DNA of 52,134 bases, taken from positions 1 through 52,134 of the forward strand of contig JADFDO010000014.1 in the NCBI GenBank assembly GCA_018262855.1, read 5' to 3'. This stretch comes from Methanolinea sp. GTDB lineage: Archaea; Halobacteriota; Methanomicrobia; Methanomicrobiales; Methanospirillaceae. Both the position numbers and the translations under genes were made by a program. Position 1 is the first letter of the stretch. Each line of letters opens with the position of its first letter. The notes below the pieces were generated by a model, which was not told the origin of the DNA, searched no databases, and saw only the letters and a program-made list of their open reading frames with translations. Below are positions 35,782 to 44,901 of this stretch, piece after piece.

Positions 35782-37059
35782 GTGCTTGACCTGAAATGTA
35801 TACGCGAGAACCCTGACGTGGTGAGGGAGGATCTCCGGAAACGCGGGGACGTGGAGAAGTATGCCTGGGTTGATGATCTCCTCGGCAAGGACCGCCGGTC
35901 CCGTGCATTGAAAGTGCAGGCGGATGAGCTCAGGAGGCGCAGGAACACCATCGCCCGCGAGATCAACGAGGCAAGGAAGGCGGGAGGCGATGCTGCGGCC
36001 CTGAAAGAGGAGGCATCCATGCTGCCGGCGAGGATTAAGGAGATCGAAGCCGAGCTCGAGGAGACCACCGCAGCGATCCGCCACTACCTTATGCGCCTCC
36101 CGAACATCCTCCACGAGAGTGTTCCGGTCGGGAAAGATGACACCGAGAACGTGGAGATCCGGCGGGTTGGCGATCCAATGACACCGTCTTTTCCGCTCGC
36201 CAGCCATGGCCAGCTTGCCGTTGACCGGGGCTGGGCTGACTTTGAGAGGGCGGCCCGGGCTGCAGGTGCGGGGTTCTACTTCCTGAAGGGGAACCTCGTC
36301 CTCCTCGATCTTGCACTCCAGCGGTTTGCCATAGACCGGCTGGCCGGAAAGGGGTATACCCCGGTCATTCCTCCCTACATGATCAACCGCCGATCCTACG
36401 AGGGAGTCACCGACCTTTCGGACTTCGAGAAAGTGATGTATAAGATCGAGGATGACGACGCATACCTGATTGCCACCAGCGAGCATCCCCTCGGGGCGAT
36501 GTACCAGGACGAGATCTTCGAGGAACGTGACCTTCCCCTCCGGCTCGCAGGGATATCCCCCTGCTTCCGGCGGGAGATCGGCTCGCACGGCCTCGATACG
36601 AAAGGCCTCTTCAGGGTCCACCAGTTCCACAAGGTGGAGCAGTTCGTCTTCTGCCGGCCGGAGGATTCCTGGACAATCCACGAGGAACTGCTGGCAAATG
36701 CCGAGGAGATCTACACGCTCCTCGGACTCCCCTACCGGGTCGTCAACATCTGCACCGGGGACATCGGGACCGTCGCGGCCAAGAAGTATGATATCGAGGC
36801 ATGGATGCCCCGGGAAGCGGCCTTTCGGGAAGTGGTGTCCTGCTCGAACTGCACCTCGTACCAGGCGGTGCGGGCCAATATCCGGGTCCGGGATGCGCAT
36901 GACTTCGAATCGAAGCGATATGCCCATACCCTCAATTCGACCGCGGTGGCAACATCAAGAACCATCCGCGCAATCCTGGAGAATTACCAGGAGGAAGGCG
37001 GAAAGGTAAGAGTTCCCGAAGTGCTGCGCCCCTACATGAACGGGATTGAATACCTTTAA
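35782..37059 (+). CDS. serS: Seryl-tRNA synthetase (common type)
   Basis: The 425-residue class II synthetase attaches serine to tRNA-Ser. The N-terminal 30-110 region is the long antiparallel coiled coil that grips the tRNA variable arm. The core shows ATSEHPLGAMYQDEI, the motif 2 loop FRREIGSHGLDTKGLFRVHQ, QFHKVEQFVF and motif 3 NSTAVATSRTIRAILE. It is the common type, not the rare methanogen-specific SerRS. The GTG start at 35782 precedes the family start MLDLKCIRENPD; a GAGGG stretch lies upstream. Confidence 0.96.
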   Translation: MLDLKCIRENPDVVREDLRKRGDVEKYAWVDDLLGKDRRSRALKVQADELRRRRNTIAREINEARKAGGDAAALKEEASMLPARIKEIEAELEETTAAIRHYLMRLPNILHESVPVGKDDTENVEIRRVGDPMTPSFPLASHGQLAVDRGWADFERAARAAGAGFYFLKGNLVLLDLALQRFAIDRLAGKGYTPVIPPYMINRRSYEGVTDLSDFEKVMYKIEDDDAYLIATSEHPLGAMYQDEIFEERDLPLRLAGISPCFRREIGSHGLDTKGLFRVHQFHKVEQFVFCRPEDSWTIHEELLANAEEIYTLLGLPYRVVNICTGDIGTVAAKKYDIEAWMPREAAFREVVSCSNCTSYQAVRANIRVRDAHDFESKRYAHTLNSTAVATSRTIRAILENYQEEGGKVRVPEVLRPYMNGIEYL

Positions 37060-37092
37060 TAGCGGCCTGCGGCTGATACGGACCCAGTTTCC

Positions 37093-37378
37093 CGGAACCG
37101 GGGCCTCCTGCCCCGTCTCCGGTCTCACCCGCTAATGCGGGCCTGATCGCCCACCACCGGGACTCCCGCCCCGTCTCCGGTCTCACCCGCCAATGCGGGC
37201 CTGATCGCCCACCACCGGGGCTCCCGCCCCGTCTCCGGTCTCACCCGCCAATGCGGGCCTGATCGCCCTCTCGCCGGGGCCTCCTGCCCCGTCTCCGGCC
37301 TCACCCGCTAATGCGGGCCTGATCGCCCTCTCGCCGGGGCCTCCTGCCCCGTCTCCGGCCTCACCCGCTAATGCGGGT
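37093..37378. repeat. 58/60-nt tandem array at the 3' end of the MTHFS gene
   Basis: Five copies of GGYCTCACCCGCYAATGCGGG begin at 37121, 37179, 37237, 37297 and 37357, giving periods of 58, 58, 60 and 60 nt. The last copy contains the final codons and TGA stop of the MTHFS gene. Each unit holds two hairpins, CGGGGC/GCCCCG and CCCGC/GCGGG. The array fills the gap between convergent serS and MTHFS genes. Confidence 0.93.
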
Positions 37379-37927
37379 GATCCCCTTCTCCGTCACCACG
37401 AAGTCCATGCAGATGTCATTCTCGTCGGCGGGGATGGAGTCCACCTCCTGGCAGGAGAAGGCGACACCGATCTTCTGCATGTGGGGATTCCGGGAGAGGA
37501 AACGGTCATAGTAGCCTGCCCCGTATCCGAGCCGGTGCCCTGCCGAATCGAATGCGATCATGGGGACGATCACGACATTGATCTCCTCCGGGTCCGCGGG
37601 GATCTCATGCCCGATGGGCTCCGGGACCGAGAATGTACTCGCAGACAGGAGCGAGACATTTTTGAGGTAGGAGAGCCGGAGGTTCCTATGCTCCTTCTCG
37701 ATGATCGGGACCACAACCCTCGTTCCCCGGGAGATCATCTCCTCAATGAGCGATCCTGTGTCCACTTCCGGGGGCTTGGACGCATATACGAGCACCGGGT
37801 CGGCACCATCAAGGAACGAGAGCAGGTATTCGCGGATCGCATTCGAGAGCTCCGCTCTTTTCCGGGGGGGTATGGCATCACGGGTACTTCTTGCCCTTGC
37901 CCGGAGAGTCTGTTTCCTGGAGCTCAT
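37361..37927 (-). CDS. 5-formyltetrahydrofolate cyclo-ligase family protein
   Basis: The 188-residue protein of the MTHFS family uses ATP to convert 5-formyl-THF to 5,10-methenyl-THF. It contains SRKQTLRARARSTRDAI at the start, VPEPIGHEIP, IVPMIAFDSAGHRLGYGAGYYDRFL (the signature GYGAGYYDR) and GVAFSCQE. In a methanogen that uses tetrahydromethanopterin the physiological substrate may differ. Its last codons are duplicated in the adjacent 58/60-nt array. Confidence 0.92.
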   Translation of the reverse strand: MSSRKQTLRARARSTRDAIPPRKRAELSNAIREYLLSFLDGADPVLVYASKPPEVDTGSLIEEMISRGTRVVVPIIEKEHRNLRLSYLKNVSLLSASTFSVPEPIGHEIPADPEEINVVIVPMIAFDSAGHRLGYGAGYYDRFLSRNPHMQKIGVAFSCQEVDSIPADENDICMDFVVTEKGITRISG

Positions 37928-38142
37928 ATGTGTAGTATGATATCTGCTGGTTCCGGGAATTAAGGGTGCTGTCAGGCATACATCAGCAAGGCTTCAGGAA
38001 TCCCGGATGCTTTCCATTTTCAGAGTGCCGGGATCGGAAAAGAGCGCAGGACGGTTTCGGTGTGTGCCGGAGAATCCCGGGAGATGAGTCCCGAAGGGTA
38101 AAAACCGCGTGATTCCCTGGTCGGGAAAATGTGAATGCAACA

Positions 38143-38167
38143 ATGAACATGGACGAGCCATGTTCAT
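38143..38167. terminator. ATGAACATGG hairpin, copy e, behind the YIP1 gene
   Basis: A 10-bp stem, ATGAACATGG/CCATGTTCAT, with loop ACGAG, 14 nt beyond the 3' end of the minus-strand YIP1 gene. It has the same stem as copy a at 21.75 kb. Confidence 0.65.
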
Positions 38168-38181
38168 CCAAAAAGAGTGTA

Positions 38182-38784
38182 TCAGGTCATCATCACGGGC
38201 TCTATGCTGACCAGTGAAATAATGAACCAGGCGGCAATCAGGGCGATGATGATCACGATGATAATCGCCGCGAGGATCACTGCACCGGCAGCACGGCCGG
38301 TCGAGATCTGGTGGAGCTCGCGTATCCCCAGGATCGAGAGGATCAGTGACCATATGCCGCCAAGGATAATGCCTATGAGCGGTATCCAGCCGATCAGCAT
38401 GTAGGGGGTTGACCCGAAGATGAGGGCCTTTACTGTCTCAAGGTACCCTTTCCTTCCACCGAGAAGGTACACGAACAGGTGCAGCCAGCCACCGATAATA
38501 AAGACCATGATGAGCGATACGATCACGAGCACAATTGCACCGATCACGACCCCGATCGTCTCCACGAGGAAGATCTCCCCCATGCCGAACTGGCCCATGG
38601 TCTGGTTGATCGCAGAGAGGATCGCACTTCCCATTATCAGATCGACGATCACCGTGAGGATTGCGTTGATAATGAGAAGGATGATGAAATACTTGATAGC
38701 GTCCCCAAGCTCGATCCTCCTCGCCTTCTGGAAGGCCTGGACCGGCTGCATGAGGAATCCCTTTGCAGTCTCTATGATATCCAT
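38182..38784 (-). CDS. YIP1 family membrane protein (paralogue of the 19.4-kb gene)
   Basis: The 200-residue membrane protein has five hydrophobic segments: YFIILLIINAILTVIVDLI, VIGAIVLVIVSLIMVFIIG, LHLFVYLLGGRKGYLE, STPYMLIGWIPLIGIILG and a very hydrophobic C-terminal helix (ILAAIIIVIIIALIAAWFII). It shares the WLHLFVYLLGGRKG and STPYMLIGWIPLIG signatures with the gene at 19364-19954. The role is unknown. The other strand carries the divergent wHTH gene after 146 nt. Confidence 0.85.
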   Translation of the reverse strand: MDIIETAKGFLMQPVQAFQKARRIELGDAIKYFIILLIINAILTVIVDLIMGSAILSAINQTMGQFGMGEIFLVETIGVVIGAIVLVIVSLIMVFIIGGWLHLFVYLLGGRKGYLETVKALIFGSTPYMLIGWIPLIGIILGGIWSLILSILGIRELHQISTGRAAGAVILAAIIIVIIIALIAAWFIISLVSIEPVMMT

Positions 38785-38930
38785 TCACACCACAATGGCA
38801 GGTATGATTCCACCGTATAAGAAGAATCCCAAATTTTTCTCAAAGACAGTCCCTTGTGTTTCGTAACAGGAAAGGGTAGCTGCCGGTATCAGAGTGTATT
38901 TAAGTCACACATTCTACCTGATCACCAAAA

Positions 38931-40226
38931 ATGCGTGCCAATTGGCGATCTCTCGTATTCCTGGCAGTCGTGATAGTCGCAATCCTTGTCATCCCGTCGA
39001 GCGCTGCCCATGGAAGTCCGGGGGGCGGCCCATCATCTTTGGGGGGATACGGCCAGGCAGGAAGCGCGGCCTTCGGCGGGGGTGGCGGGACTGGCTCTTC
39101 CGGAACCGGGGCCGGGGGTGCCGCAGAGGTTCATGCAGGGTACGCCGCGGCGGAGGCTTCTCTTTTACCAGGGACCACGGGGAAGGAAACGACGGCCGGG
39201 AACGGGATGAGTTCTTCACCGGGCAGCATCGGACGTGGTGTCCAGTCCGGGCCAGGAGAGAACGCCAGGGGTTCCTCACCCGAAGCTGGATACGGCCTGC
39301 AGGCAGGATTGGCAGCAGGTCCAATGTCCTCCGGGGATAGCCAGGCTTCCAGAGGGCCACGTCTCCAGGCCGGCACGCTGCAGGAACCAGAATTCGGATC
39401 GAGATACGCCTCCGGCGAACGCGGGGAAGCCATGCCCGGCCAGCACAGGGGACCTCCTGCCGCAGCCCAGCCATTCGGACCGGGATCGCAGGCGGGACGA
39501 CTCCCGTGCGGGCCGGCCCAGACCGCAGAACCCCTCGGAGGGGCCACCGGGGTCCAGGATCCCGTTTCAGGAGTTGTCCAACCCCAGAGGGGAAAGAAAG
39601 ATGGCGAGGATGAGCGTGAGGATGCCATCGATCCCGGACCATCATGGCCGGGGATTCCCTTCTCCTTTCTCACGTTCCTGGGATATCGCAGGATCGGAGG
39701 AAAGAATGTGCTTGAACACGAAGGACGGAACCGGGTGTACTCGGCGATTGTGGAACACCCCGGCATCGATATCGGCAGCCTGGAGAGGATGGTGGGGATC
39801 AACAGGAACACCCTCCGCTATCACCTCTTCACCCTCATCCGGGCCGGAAAGATCACGGTCTTCTCCCGCCCCGGGATGGCCAGGTATTTTGAGAACAGGG
39901 GCATGTACCCTCCGTTCGTCCAGTGCCTCCTGCACTACCTGCGGACCGAAACCCCCGGTGAGATCATCGGACTTCTGTGGCACACTCCGGGTATGACAAG
40001 GGCACAGCTCGCAGACGCACTCGCGCTCTCGGGCCCGACCGTGACCAGGCACATGCAGAACCTCGCATCCGAAGGGATTGTCGAGGTGCGGATCGATGGG
40101 AGGAACCATCATTATACACTCTCCTCCTCCGCACTTGCAACCCTGCCGTGGTATGGTCATCTGGTGCAGAAATCGCGTGAAATCCACGGTTCGATGCAGG
40201 CAATTGCCCATCCTTCACCTGCATGA
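38931..40226 (+). CDS. Secretory-signal protein with Gly/Pro/Ser-rich middle and two winged-helix domains
   Basis: This unusual 431-residue protein opens with a classic signal or anchor (RANWRSLVFLAVVIVAILVI, ending PSSAAHG). A low-complexity Gly/Ser/Pro/Ala region follows from about 28 to 230, then a weak hydrophobic patch (WPGIPFSFLTFLGYRRI). The first winged helix covers about 259-325 (HPGIDIGSLERMVGINRNTL, RYHLFTLIRAGKITVF) and the second about 340-410 (TPGMTRAQLADALALSGPTV, TRHMQNLASEGIVEV). Membrane-tethered winged-helix regulators with two membrane segments are known from methanogens. Here the second segment is degenerate, so topology is unclear. A TATA-like GTATTTAAG lies about 35 nt upstream. 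Confidence 0.78.
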   Translation: MRANWRSLVFLAVVIVAILVIPSSAAHGSPGGGPSSLGGYGQAGSAAFGGGGGTGSSGTGAGGAAEVHAGYAAAEASLLPGTTGKETTAGNGMSSSPGSIGRGVQSGPGENARGSSPEAGYGLQAGLAAGPMSSGDSQASRGPRLQAGTLQEPEFGSRYASGERGEAMPGQHRGPPAAAQPFGPGSQAGRLPCGPAQTAEPLGGATGVQDPVSGVVQPQRGKKDGEDEREDAIDPGPSWPGIPFSFLTFLGYRRIGGKNVLEHEGRNRVYSAIVEHPGIDIGSLERMVGINRNTLRYHLFTLIRAGKITVFSRPGMARYFENRGMYPPFVQCLLHYLRTETPGEIIGLLWHTPGMTRAQLADALALSGPTVTRHMQNLASEGIVEVRIDGRNHHYTLSSSALATLPWYGHLVQKSREIHGSMQAIAHPSPA

Positions 40227-40343
40227 GTCTTTTCGCTCCACCATGCGTAGCTTTCCGTGCGAGAGATCCCTTTATTACCGGAATCCCACGGGGTATGGTG
40301 ACCGGGGACTATCCCGGCAACATTGAACAGAGGTGAACCAAGA

Positions 40344-40685
40344 ATGAGAAAGATACTCGCAGTATGCCTTCTCCTGGGCCTCGTGTTGGTACCTGCAACA
40401 GTGATGGCGGCAGGACCCCGGGGGCAGGAAAACGGCAATGCACAGGGTGCTGCACCCGTGCTCCAGGAACAGACAGGAACACCAGGAACAGTGACAGGCC
40501 AGTACCAGTTCTGCGCAAGGCATGGGGACAGCATCTCCGGCGCGAACGGGAATGGAAAAATGCTTCAAATACGCGACTGCACCGCGGCGGGAACCCAGGC
40601 TGGAACCATGGCCCGCAACCAGACCCGGCTTCGTGACGGGTCGTGCGGGAACTGCCCCGGCAGGTCCGTAACAGCAACTTCCTGA
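40344..40685 (+). CDS. Small secreted Cys-containing protein
   Basis: The 113-residue protein has a clear signal peptide (MRKILAVCLLLGLVLVPATV, then MAAG) and a mature part rich in Gly, Gln, Asn and Thr. It carries four Cys (FCARH, RDCTAAG and GSCGNCPG). No family is recognised. ATG 40344 has a GAGGTGA ribosome-binding site at 40330-40336. It starts 117 nt behind the winged-helix gene in the same direction; whether they share a transcript is unknown. Confidence 0.75.
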   Translation: MRKILAVCLLLGLVLVPATVMAAGPRGQENGNAQGAAPVLQEQTGTPGTVTGQYQFCARHGDSISGANGNGKMLQIRDCTAAGTQAGTMARNQTRLRDGSCGNCPGRSVTATS

Positions 40686-41133
40686 ACAAGACTACCCTCA
40701 CAATTTTTTTTTGGTTCTTCGCTATATCAGGTGAGCAGTATTAACGAACCAAATGCATTCTATCGGGGTTGTCCGCCCCCACACCTCCCAAATACGATGC
40801 ACCCCGCCACCCCCGAAATTACTGCGAAGGTTCCACCTTTCGAAACTGGAGGCGGCACTTCGCCCGCCAATGGTGCCTTCGAGGAGGTAAAAATGAGTTG
40901 GGAACTATGATTCCTACCGTGGAAACGGCGGCGGTTCAGTGACTGAATTGGTATACAGATGACAAACTCAATGTAATCTTCCCTCACAAAACATCGAGGA
41001 TATGTTTTTTTCGTTTTTTATACCAGCTAACAGAAGGCACTGTGCAATGTCTCGTGACTGAGAGTATTCCATATTTCACCATTATGGGAAGCATGATGTG
41101 CACCTCAATCCCATTCTCCCGGGAGAGAGAATT
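40686..41133. other. Gene-free region containing inverted repeat copy R2
   Basis: The 448 bases hold a T run behind the secreted-protein gene (about 40700-40710, possible terminator), repeat R2 (40800-40938) and an A/T-rich stretch with a T run around 41003-41015. No coding frame is convincing. Confidence 0.65.
40800..40938 (-). repeat. Structured repeat, copy R2 (inverted relative to R1)
   Basis: The reverse complement runs TGAACCGCCGCC... to ...GGGGGTGGCGGGG and matches 30350-30485 nearly base for base. It keeps the CGAAGGCACC/GGTG-GAA-CCTTCG outer stem and the GGCGG/CCGCC inner stem. R1 and R2 bracket 10.4 kb in opposite orientation. Confidence 0.88.
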
Positions 41134-41664
41134 ATGAACATGGCACGTCTTGAAGAGATGGAGAAGGATGGGCTCTTATCCTACCTGGAATTCCTGCTCT
41201 GGCATTACCGCGTGGTGGATGCCTTCTGGTTCATTTACCTGGGAGAGGAATACGGGCAGGCCGTTGCCGAGAAGATCAACGAGCAGGTCTGGGGCCGGGT
41301 GGCTTCCATGGCGGCAAAAGACCTGAAGGAGAGGTTCAAAATCACTGAGAAAGGGCTGAAAGGATTCGTACAGGCGCTCCGGCTCTTTCCATGGGCGATC
41401 CTGGTTGGGTACCAGATAGAGGAGCGGGAGAACGAGGTGATCATCAGGGTTCCCTCATGCCCCACCCAGGAAGCCAGGTTGCGCCGGGGACTCGGGGAAT
41501 ATGTATGCCGGGAGATGCACCGGGCGGAGTTCACTGCCTTCGCCCGTGAGATTGACGAGAGAATCCTGATCGAATGTGTCTTCGCACCCCCGGATCCCCA
41601 TCCCCCGGACATGTTCTGCATGTGGCGATTTACACTTCGCGAGGCAGAAGAGCGTTCACCGTGA
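41134..41664 (+). CDS. DUF6125 family protein
   Basis: The 176-residue protein (from ATG 41134) contains [79 protein letters not shown] and [21 protein letters not shown] recognise this as the archaeal/bacterial DUF6125 type, distantly like ATC-hydrolase-domain proteins. The Cys and His residues in the C-terminal half may bind a ligand or metal. The frame is open to GTG 41098; ATG 41134 or 41140 follows a GGGAGAGAG stretch. The function is unknown. Confidence 0.8.
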   Translation: MNMARLEEMEKDGLLSYLEFLLWHYRVVDAFWFIYLGEEYGQAVAEKINEQVWGRVASMAAKDLKERFKITEKGLKGFVQALRLFPWAILVGYQIEERENEVIIRVPSCPTQEARLRRGLGEYVCREMHRAEFTAFAREIDERILIECVFAPPDPHPPDMFCMWRFTLREAEERSP

Positions 41665-41741
41665 ACCCTCCACGGTCTTCAGTATACCCGCCTTCAGCTG
41701 CCCTCTCGTTTGCGCTCAACCAGTACGCTCCCCCAATTTTT

Positions 41742-41760
41742 GAGTAATATATAAATACTC
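41742..41760 (+). promoter_or_regulatory. Inverted repeat containing a TATA box ahead of the Ig-like gene
   Basis: GAGTA-ATATATAAA-TACTC places a strong TATA-like core inside a 5-bp inverted repeat, 172 nt before the Ig-like protein ATG. If used, it produces a leader of roughly 150 nt. A second inverted repeat (GAACACGG...TGTGTTC, about 41852-41906) within that leader could fold. Confidence 0.45.
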
Positions 41761-41931
41761 TTGGGGTTTTGATCTGATTGTTGACGGGAAGGGGTGGTGC
41801 TGCCGGATACCGGATTGCTCTTTCCCGGAACAGTGCACTGAAATACCAGGGAACACGGAGAGACTGCTCCATATTTCAGGGTTCCTGAGAGAGCGCTGTC
41901 CCTGTGTTCAATAAATCAAGGTGGCATATAG

Positions 41932-44868
41932 ATGATCTCTCGAACACATACCCCCCGGCTGCTGGCAATACTTGCCATTGCAGCCATCTTTTGTCTGATT
42001 CCTTCTGCAATGGCAGCCAAGGCTGCTGTTCTTTCCATCAACACCTCGCCGGCAACGTTGACTGCGGGGGACCAGGTGGTCATTAAAGGCAACCTCACCG
42101 ACGCCGTCACCGGCGACAAGGTGCTCCTCCAGAAGATCACGCTCCAGGTATCGCAGGACACCCTCTCATGGAAGGATACCGGATCCACCATCTCGAGAAC
42201 AGGGGTCTACATGTTCTCGAAAATTTTGAGGGACCCGGGTACGTATTACTTCAGGGCCGTCTCTTCAGGAAACCGGCTGTATACCTCGGCAATAAGTCCG
42301 CCTGCGATGGTGACGGTCACTCCGCCCGCCGGTCCGCTTGCGACCAATCTGACGATCAGGGCACAACCCCAGTCCTGTAGCGTGGGCGGGACCGTGACCC
42401 TTTCAGGCACCCTCGCTGCCATCCAGGGCGGAGCAGGTATACCCGGGCAGAGGATCGTGCTCTCTTCTTCCCCTGATGGGGTCTCTTTTACGACGATTGG
42501 AACAGTCTTCACTGCCCCGAATGGCACCTATTCCACGAGCCTGTTGATGAACAGCCCGGGAAAGATCTCCTTCCGGGCAGCTTACGACGGGAACAGCACC
42601 TACTCGGGCTCGACAAGCCCCGTGGTTGCGGTCGATGTGACCGCAACGCAACAGAAAGCGACCACGCTTTCACTGAGTGCCTCAAATACATCTCTGGCCC
42701 TTGGAAAGACCCTGAACCTGACGGGAACCCTGAGAGAGACCCAGGGAAGCGCGGTCATCTCAAATGCCCTCGTCGCCATCCAGTATTCCCTTGATGGAGG
42801 AGCCTGGAGCCTGCTCGGGCAGAAGATGACCACCAGCAGTGGGACCTACACTCTTGATCATACTCCTTCGGTGGCCGGTGCCTACCAGTACCGCGCATCG
42901 TACCCGGGAGATACTCTCTACGCATCCTCCCAGAGCCCGGTCGTGAGCGTGACCGTCTCACCCCTCCCCCCGTCACCGACGACCGTCCTCTCCATCAATG
43001 TGACTCCCTCGACCCTGAAGCCCGGAGAGAGTGTGTATATCAGGGGGAACCTCACCGAGACTTCGACCGGAAAACTGGTACCTCTCCAGAGGATCACGGT
43101 CCAGATGTCGCAGGATGGCCAGTCCTGGCAGAGCGTAGGTTCTCTGCTTACAAAGACCGGTTCCTATAACTTTTCGAGGGTGATGAAGGATCCGGGTGTC
43201 TACTACTTCAGGACCCACTCCTCGGGCAACAGGTTCTATGCAGCCGCCACGAGTTCCTCGGTGATGGTGACGGTCAGTCCCGCTGATGGTCCCAAGGCAA
43301 CCAGCCTGAGCATCCTCGCGAAACCCCAGGCACTCCTCCAGGGAGAAACCGCGACCATCTCCGGTTCACTTGCGGAAGCGCAGGAAGGCAAAGCCATTCC
43401 CGGGCAGAGGATTGTGCTCTCTTCGTCACCAGATGGCGTCTCTTTCACGCCGATTGGAACAGTCTTCACCGCCCCGAACGGCACCTATTCCACGAGCCTG
43501 TTGATGAACAGCCCCGGAAAGGTGTACTTCAGGGCAGCCTACGACGGGAACAGCTCATATTCGGGTTCGACCAGTTCCGTGGTGACGGTTGACGTCACGA
43601 CCCCGCAGCAGAAGGCGACCACAGTTTCGCTGAGTGCCTCGAATACATCCCTGGCCCTTGGAAATACCCTGAACCTGAACGGAATCCTGAAAGAGGCCCA
43701 GGGAACCAAAGCGATTCCCGATACCCTGGTCTCCATTCAGTATTCCCGCAACAGCGGGGCATGGAGCCTGCTCGGGCAGAAGATGACCAATACAACGGGC
43801 GCATACTCTCTCGATCATACCCCGATCTCCGCAGGGACTTACCAGTACAGGGCTGTCTTTGCGGGGAATGCGGCATATACCTCCTCCGAGAGCCCCATCG
43901 TGAGCGTCATCGTCTCCCCCCTGCCTCCCGCATCTCCCACCAACATCACCATTAGTGCCTCCCCAACGACCCTCAAGATCAGGCAGACCCTGAACCTGAC
44001 AGGGCATCTTCGGGTGATTGCCGGAGGCCAGGGAGTTCAGGATGCCCCCGTCACCATCCAGTATTCCCGCAACAGCGGTAAGTGGAGTCCGCTGGCGATC
44101 GAGGTCACCGGGGTGAACGGAACCTACTCCGCGAGCCACACGCCGAGCATGACCGGCACGTACCATTACCGGGCACTTTACTCGGGGAATGCAACCTTTG
44201 CTTCCTGCGAGAGCCCTGAGGTCAGCGTCACTGTCTCATCGCTTGCCCCGGCACCCGCAACTACCCTTTCGATCAAGGCAACGCCTGCATCCCCCAACCG
44301 GAATGAGAGTTATACCGTCTCGGGAACACTCGCCGACTCCTCGACCGGAAAGGGCGTGAGCGGGAAGATGATAAAAGTCGAACAGTCGGAGGACGGGAGT
44401 ACGTGGACCACGCTTGGCCTTGTGACCACCAAGACCAGCGGTGAATACTCCGTCAGCCGGGCACCCTCGCCCGGAGGGACCTTCTTCTACAGGGCTGCTT
44501 TTGGCGGGGATCGCTCCTACCAGGGCTCATCAAGTACGGTCCTCCAGGTTACCGTCAAGAGATTTTCCCTGCTTGAGATGACTGCATCTCCCCAGATCAT
44601 TGCACCGGGAGGGGCCGTCACCTGCATGGGAACGCTCACGGATGAGTTGAGCGGGGAGGCTATCCCCGGCCAGACGGTGAAGGTCATGATCTCACAGGGG
44701 AACACGACCTGGAACCTCTTCGGAACTTCCATCACGGATACCAACGGAGCATGGCAGCTCTCCGGGACCATACCCTCTGCCGGATCCTACTATCTCTCAG
44801 GGAAATTCGAGGGTTCAGCCACCTATAGCGAAGACTGGAGTAACACGATAGGGATTACCGTCGCCTGA
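41932..44868 (+). CDS. Large secreted protein of nine tandem Ig-like domains
   Basis: The 978-residue protein has a signal peptide (about 1-28: LLAILAIAAIFCLIPSAMAA) and nine domains of about 100-107 residues. Domains follow the pattern xxLSIxxxPxxLxxGxxxxIxGxL...GTYxxRAxxxGNxxYxxSxSxxVxVTVxP, typical of bacterial-type Ig-like adhesin or surface modules. Domains 1-2-3 are repeated as 4-5-6; 7-9 are more diverged. There is no C-terminal transmembrane helix, PGF or LPXTG-like motif, so it is probably released or held by other proteins. An AAGGTGG ribosome-binding site at 41917-41923 supports the start. Confidence 0.92.
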   Translation: MISRTHTPRLLAILAIAAIFCLIPSAMAAKAAVLSINTSPATLTAGDQVVIKGNLTDAVTGDKVLLQKITLQVSQDTLSWKDTGSTISRTGVYMFSKILRDPGTYYFRAVSSGNRLYTSAISPPAMVTVTPPAGPLATNLTIRAQPQSCSVGGTVTLSGTLAAIQGGAGIPGQRIVLSSSPDGVSFTTIGTVFTAPNGTYSTSLLMNSPGKISFRAAYDGNSTYSGSTSPVVAVDVTATQQKATTLSLSASNTSLALGKTLNLTGTLRETQGSAVISNALVAIQYSLDGGAWSLLGQKMTTSSGTYTLDHTPSVAGAYQYRASYPGDTLYASSQSPVVSVTVSPLPPSPTTVLSINVTPSTLKPGESVYIRGNLTETSTGKLVPLQRITVQMSQDGQSWQSVGSLLTKTGSYNFSRVMKDPGVYYFRTHSSGNRFYAAATSSSVMVTVSPADGPKATSLSILAKPQALLQGETATISGSLAEAQEGKAIPGQRIVLSSSPDGVSFTPIGTVFTAPNGTYSTSLLMNSPGKVYFRAAYDGNSSYSGSTSSVVTVDVTTPQQKATTVSLSASNTSLALGNTLNLNGILKEAQGTKAIPDTLVSIQYSRNSGAWSLLGQKMTNTTGAYSLDHTPISAGTYQYRAVFAGNAAYTSSESPIVSVIVSPLPPASPTNITISASPTTLKIRQTLNLTGHLRVIAGGQGVQDAPVTIQYSRNSGKWSPLAIEVTGVNGTYSASHTPSMTGTYHYRALYSGNATFASCESPEVSVTVSSLAPAPATTLSIKATPASPNRNESYTVSGTLADSSTGKGVSGKMIKVEQSEDGSTWTTLGLVTTKTSGEYSVSRAPSPGGTFFYRAAFGGDRSYQGSSSTVLQVTVKRFSLLEMTASPQIIAPGGAVTCMGTLTDELSGEAIPGQTVKVMISQGNTTWNLFGTSITDTNGAWQLSGTIPSAGSYYLSGKFEGSATYSEDWSNTIGITVA

Positions 44869-44901
44869 TCTTCTGGCGATATATTCCCACTCTTTTTTTA
44901 G

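Noticed and set aside
35509-36927. Minus-strand frame of 472 codons opposite serS
   Set aside because: Antisense shadow; serS motifs are unambiguous on the plus strand.
37093-37378. Possible CRISPR array (also considered for 24549-24781 and 16400-16964)
   Set aside because: Units are contiguous or have near-identical intervals; there are no unique spacers of constant length and no cas genes.
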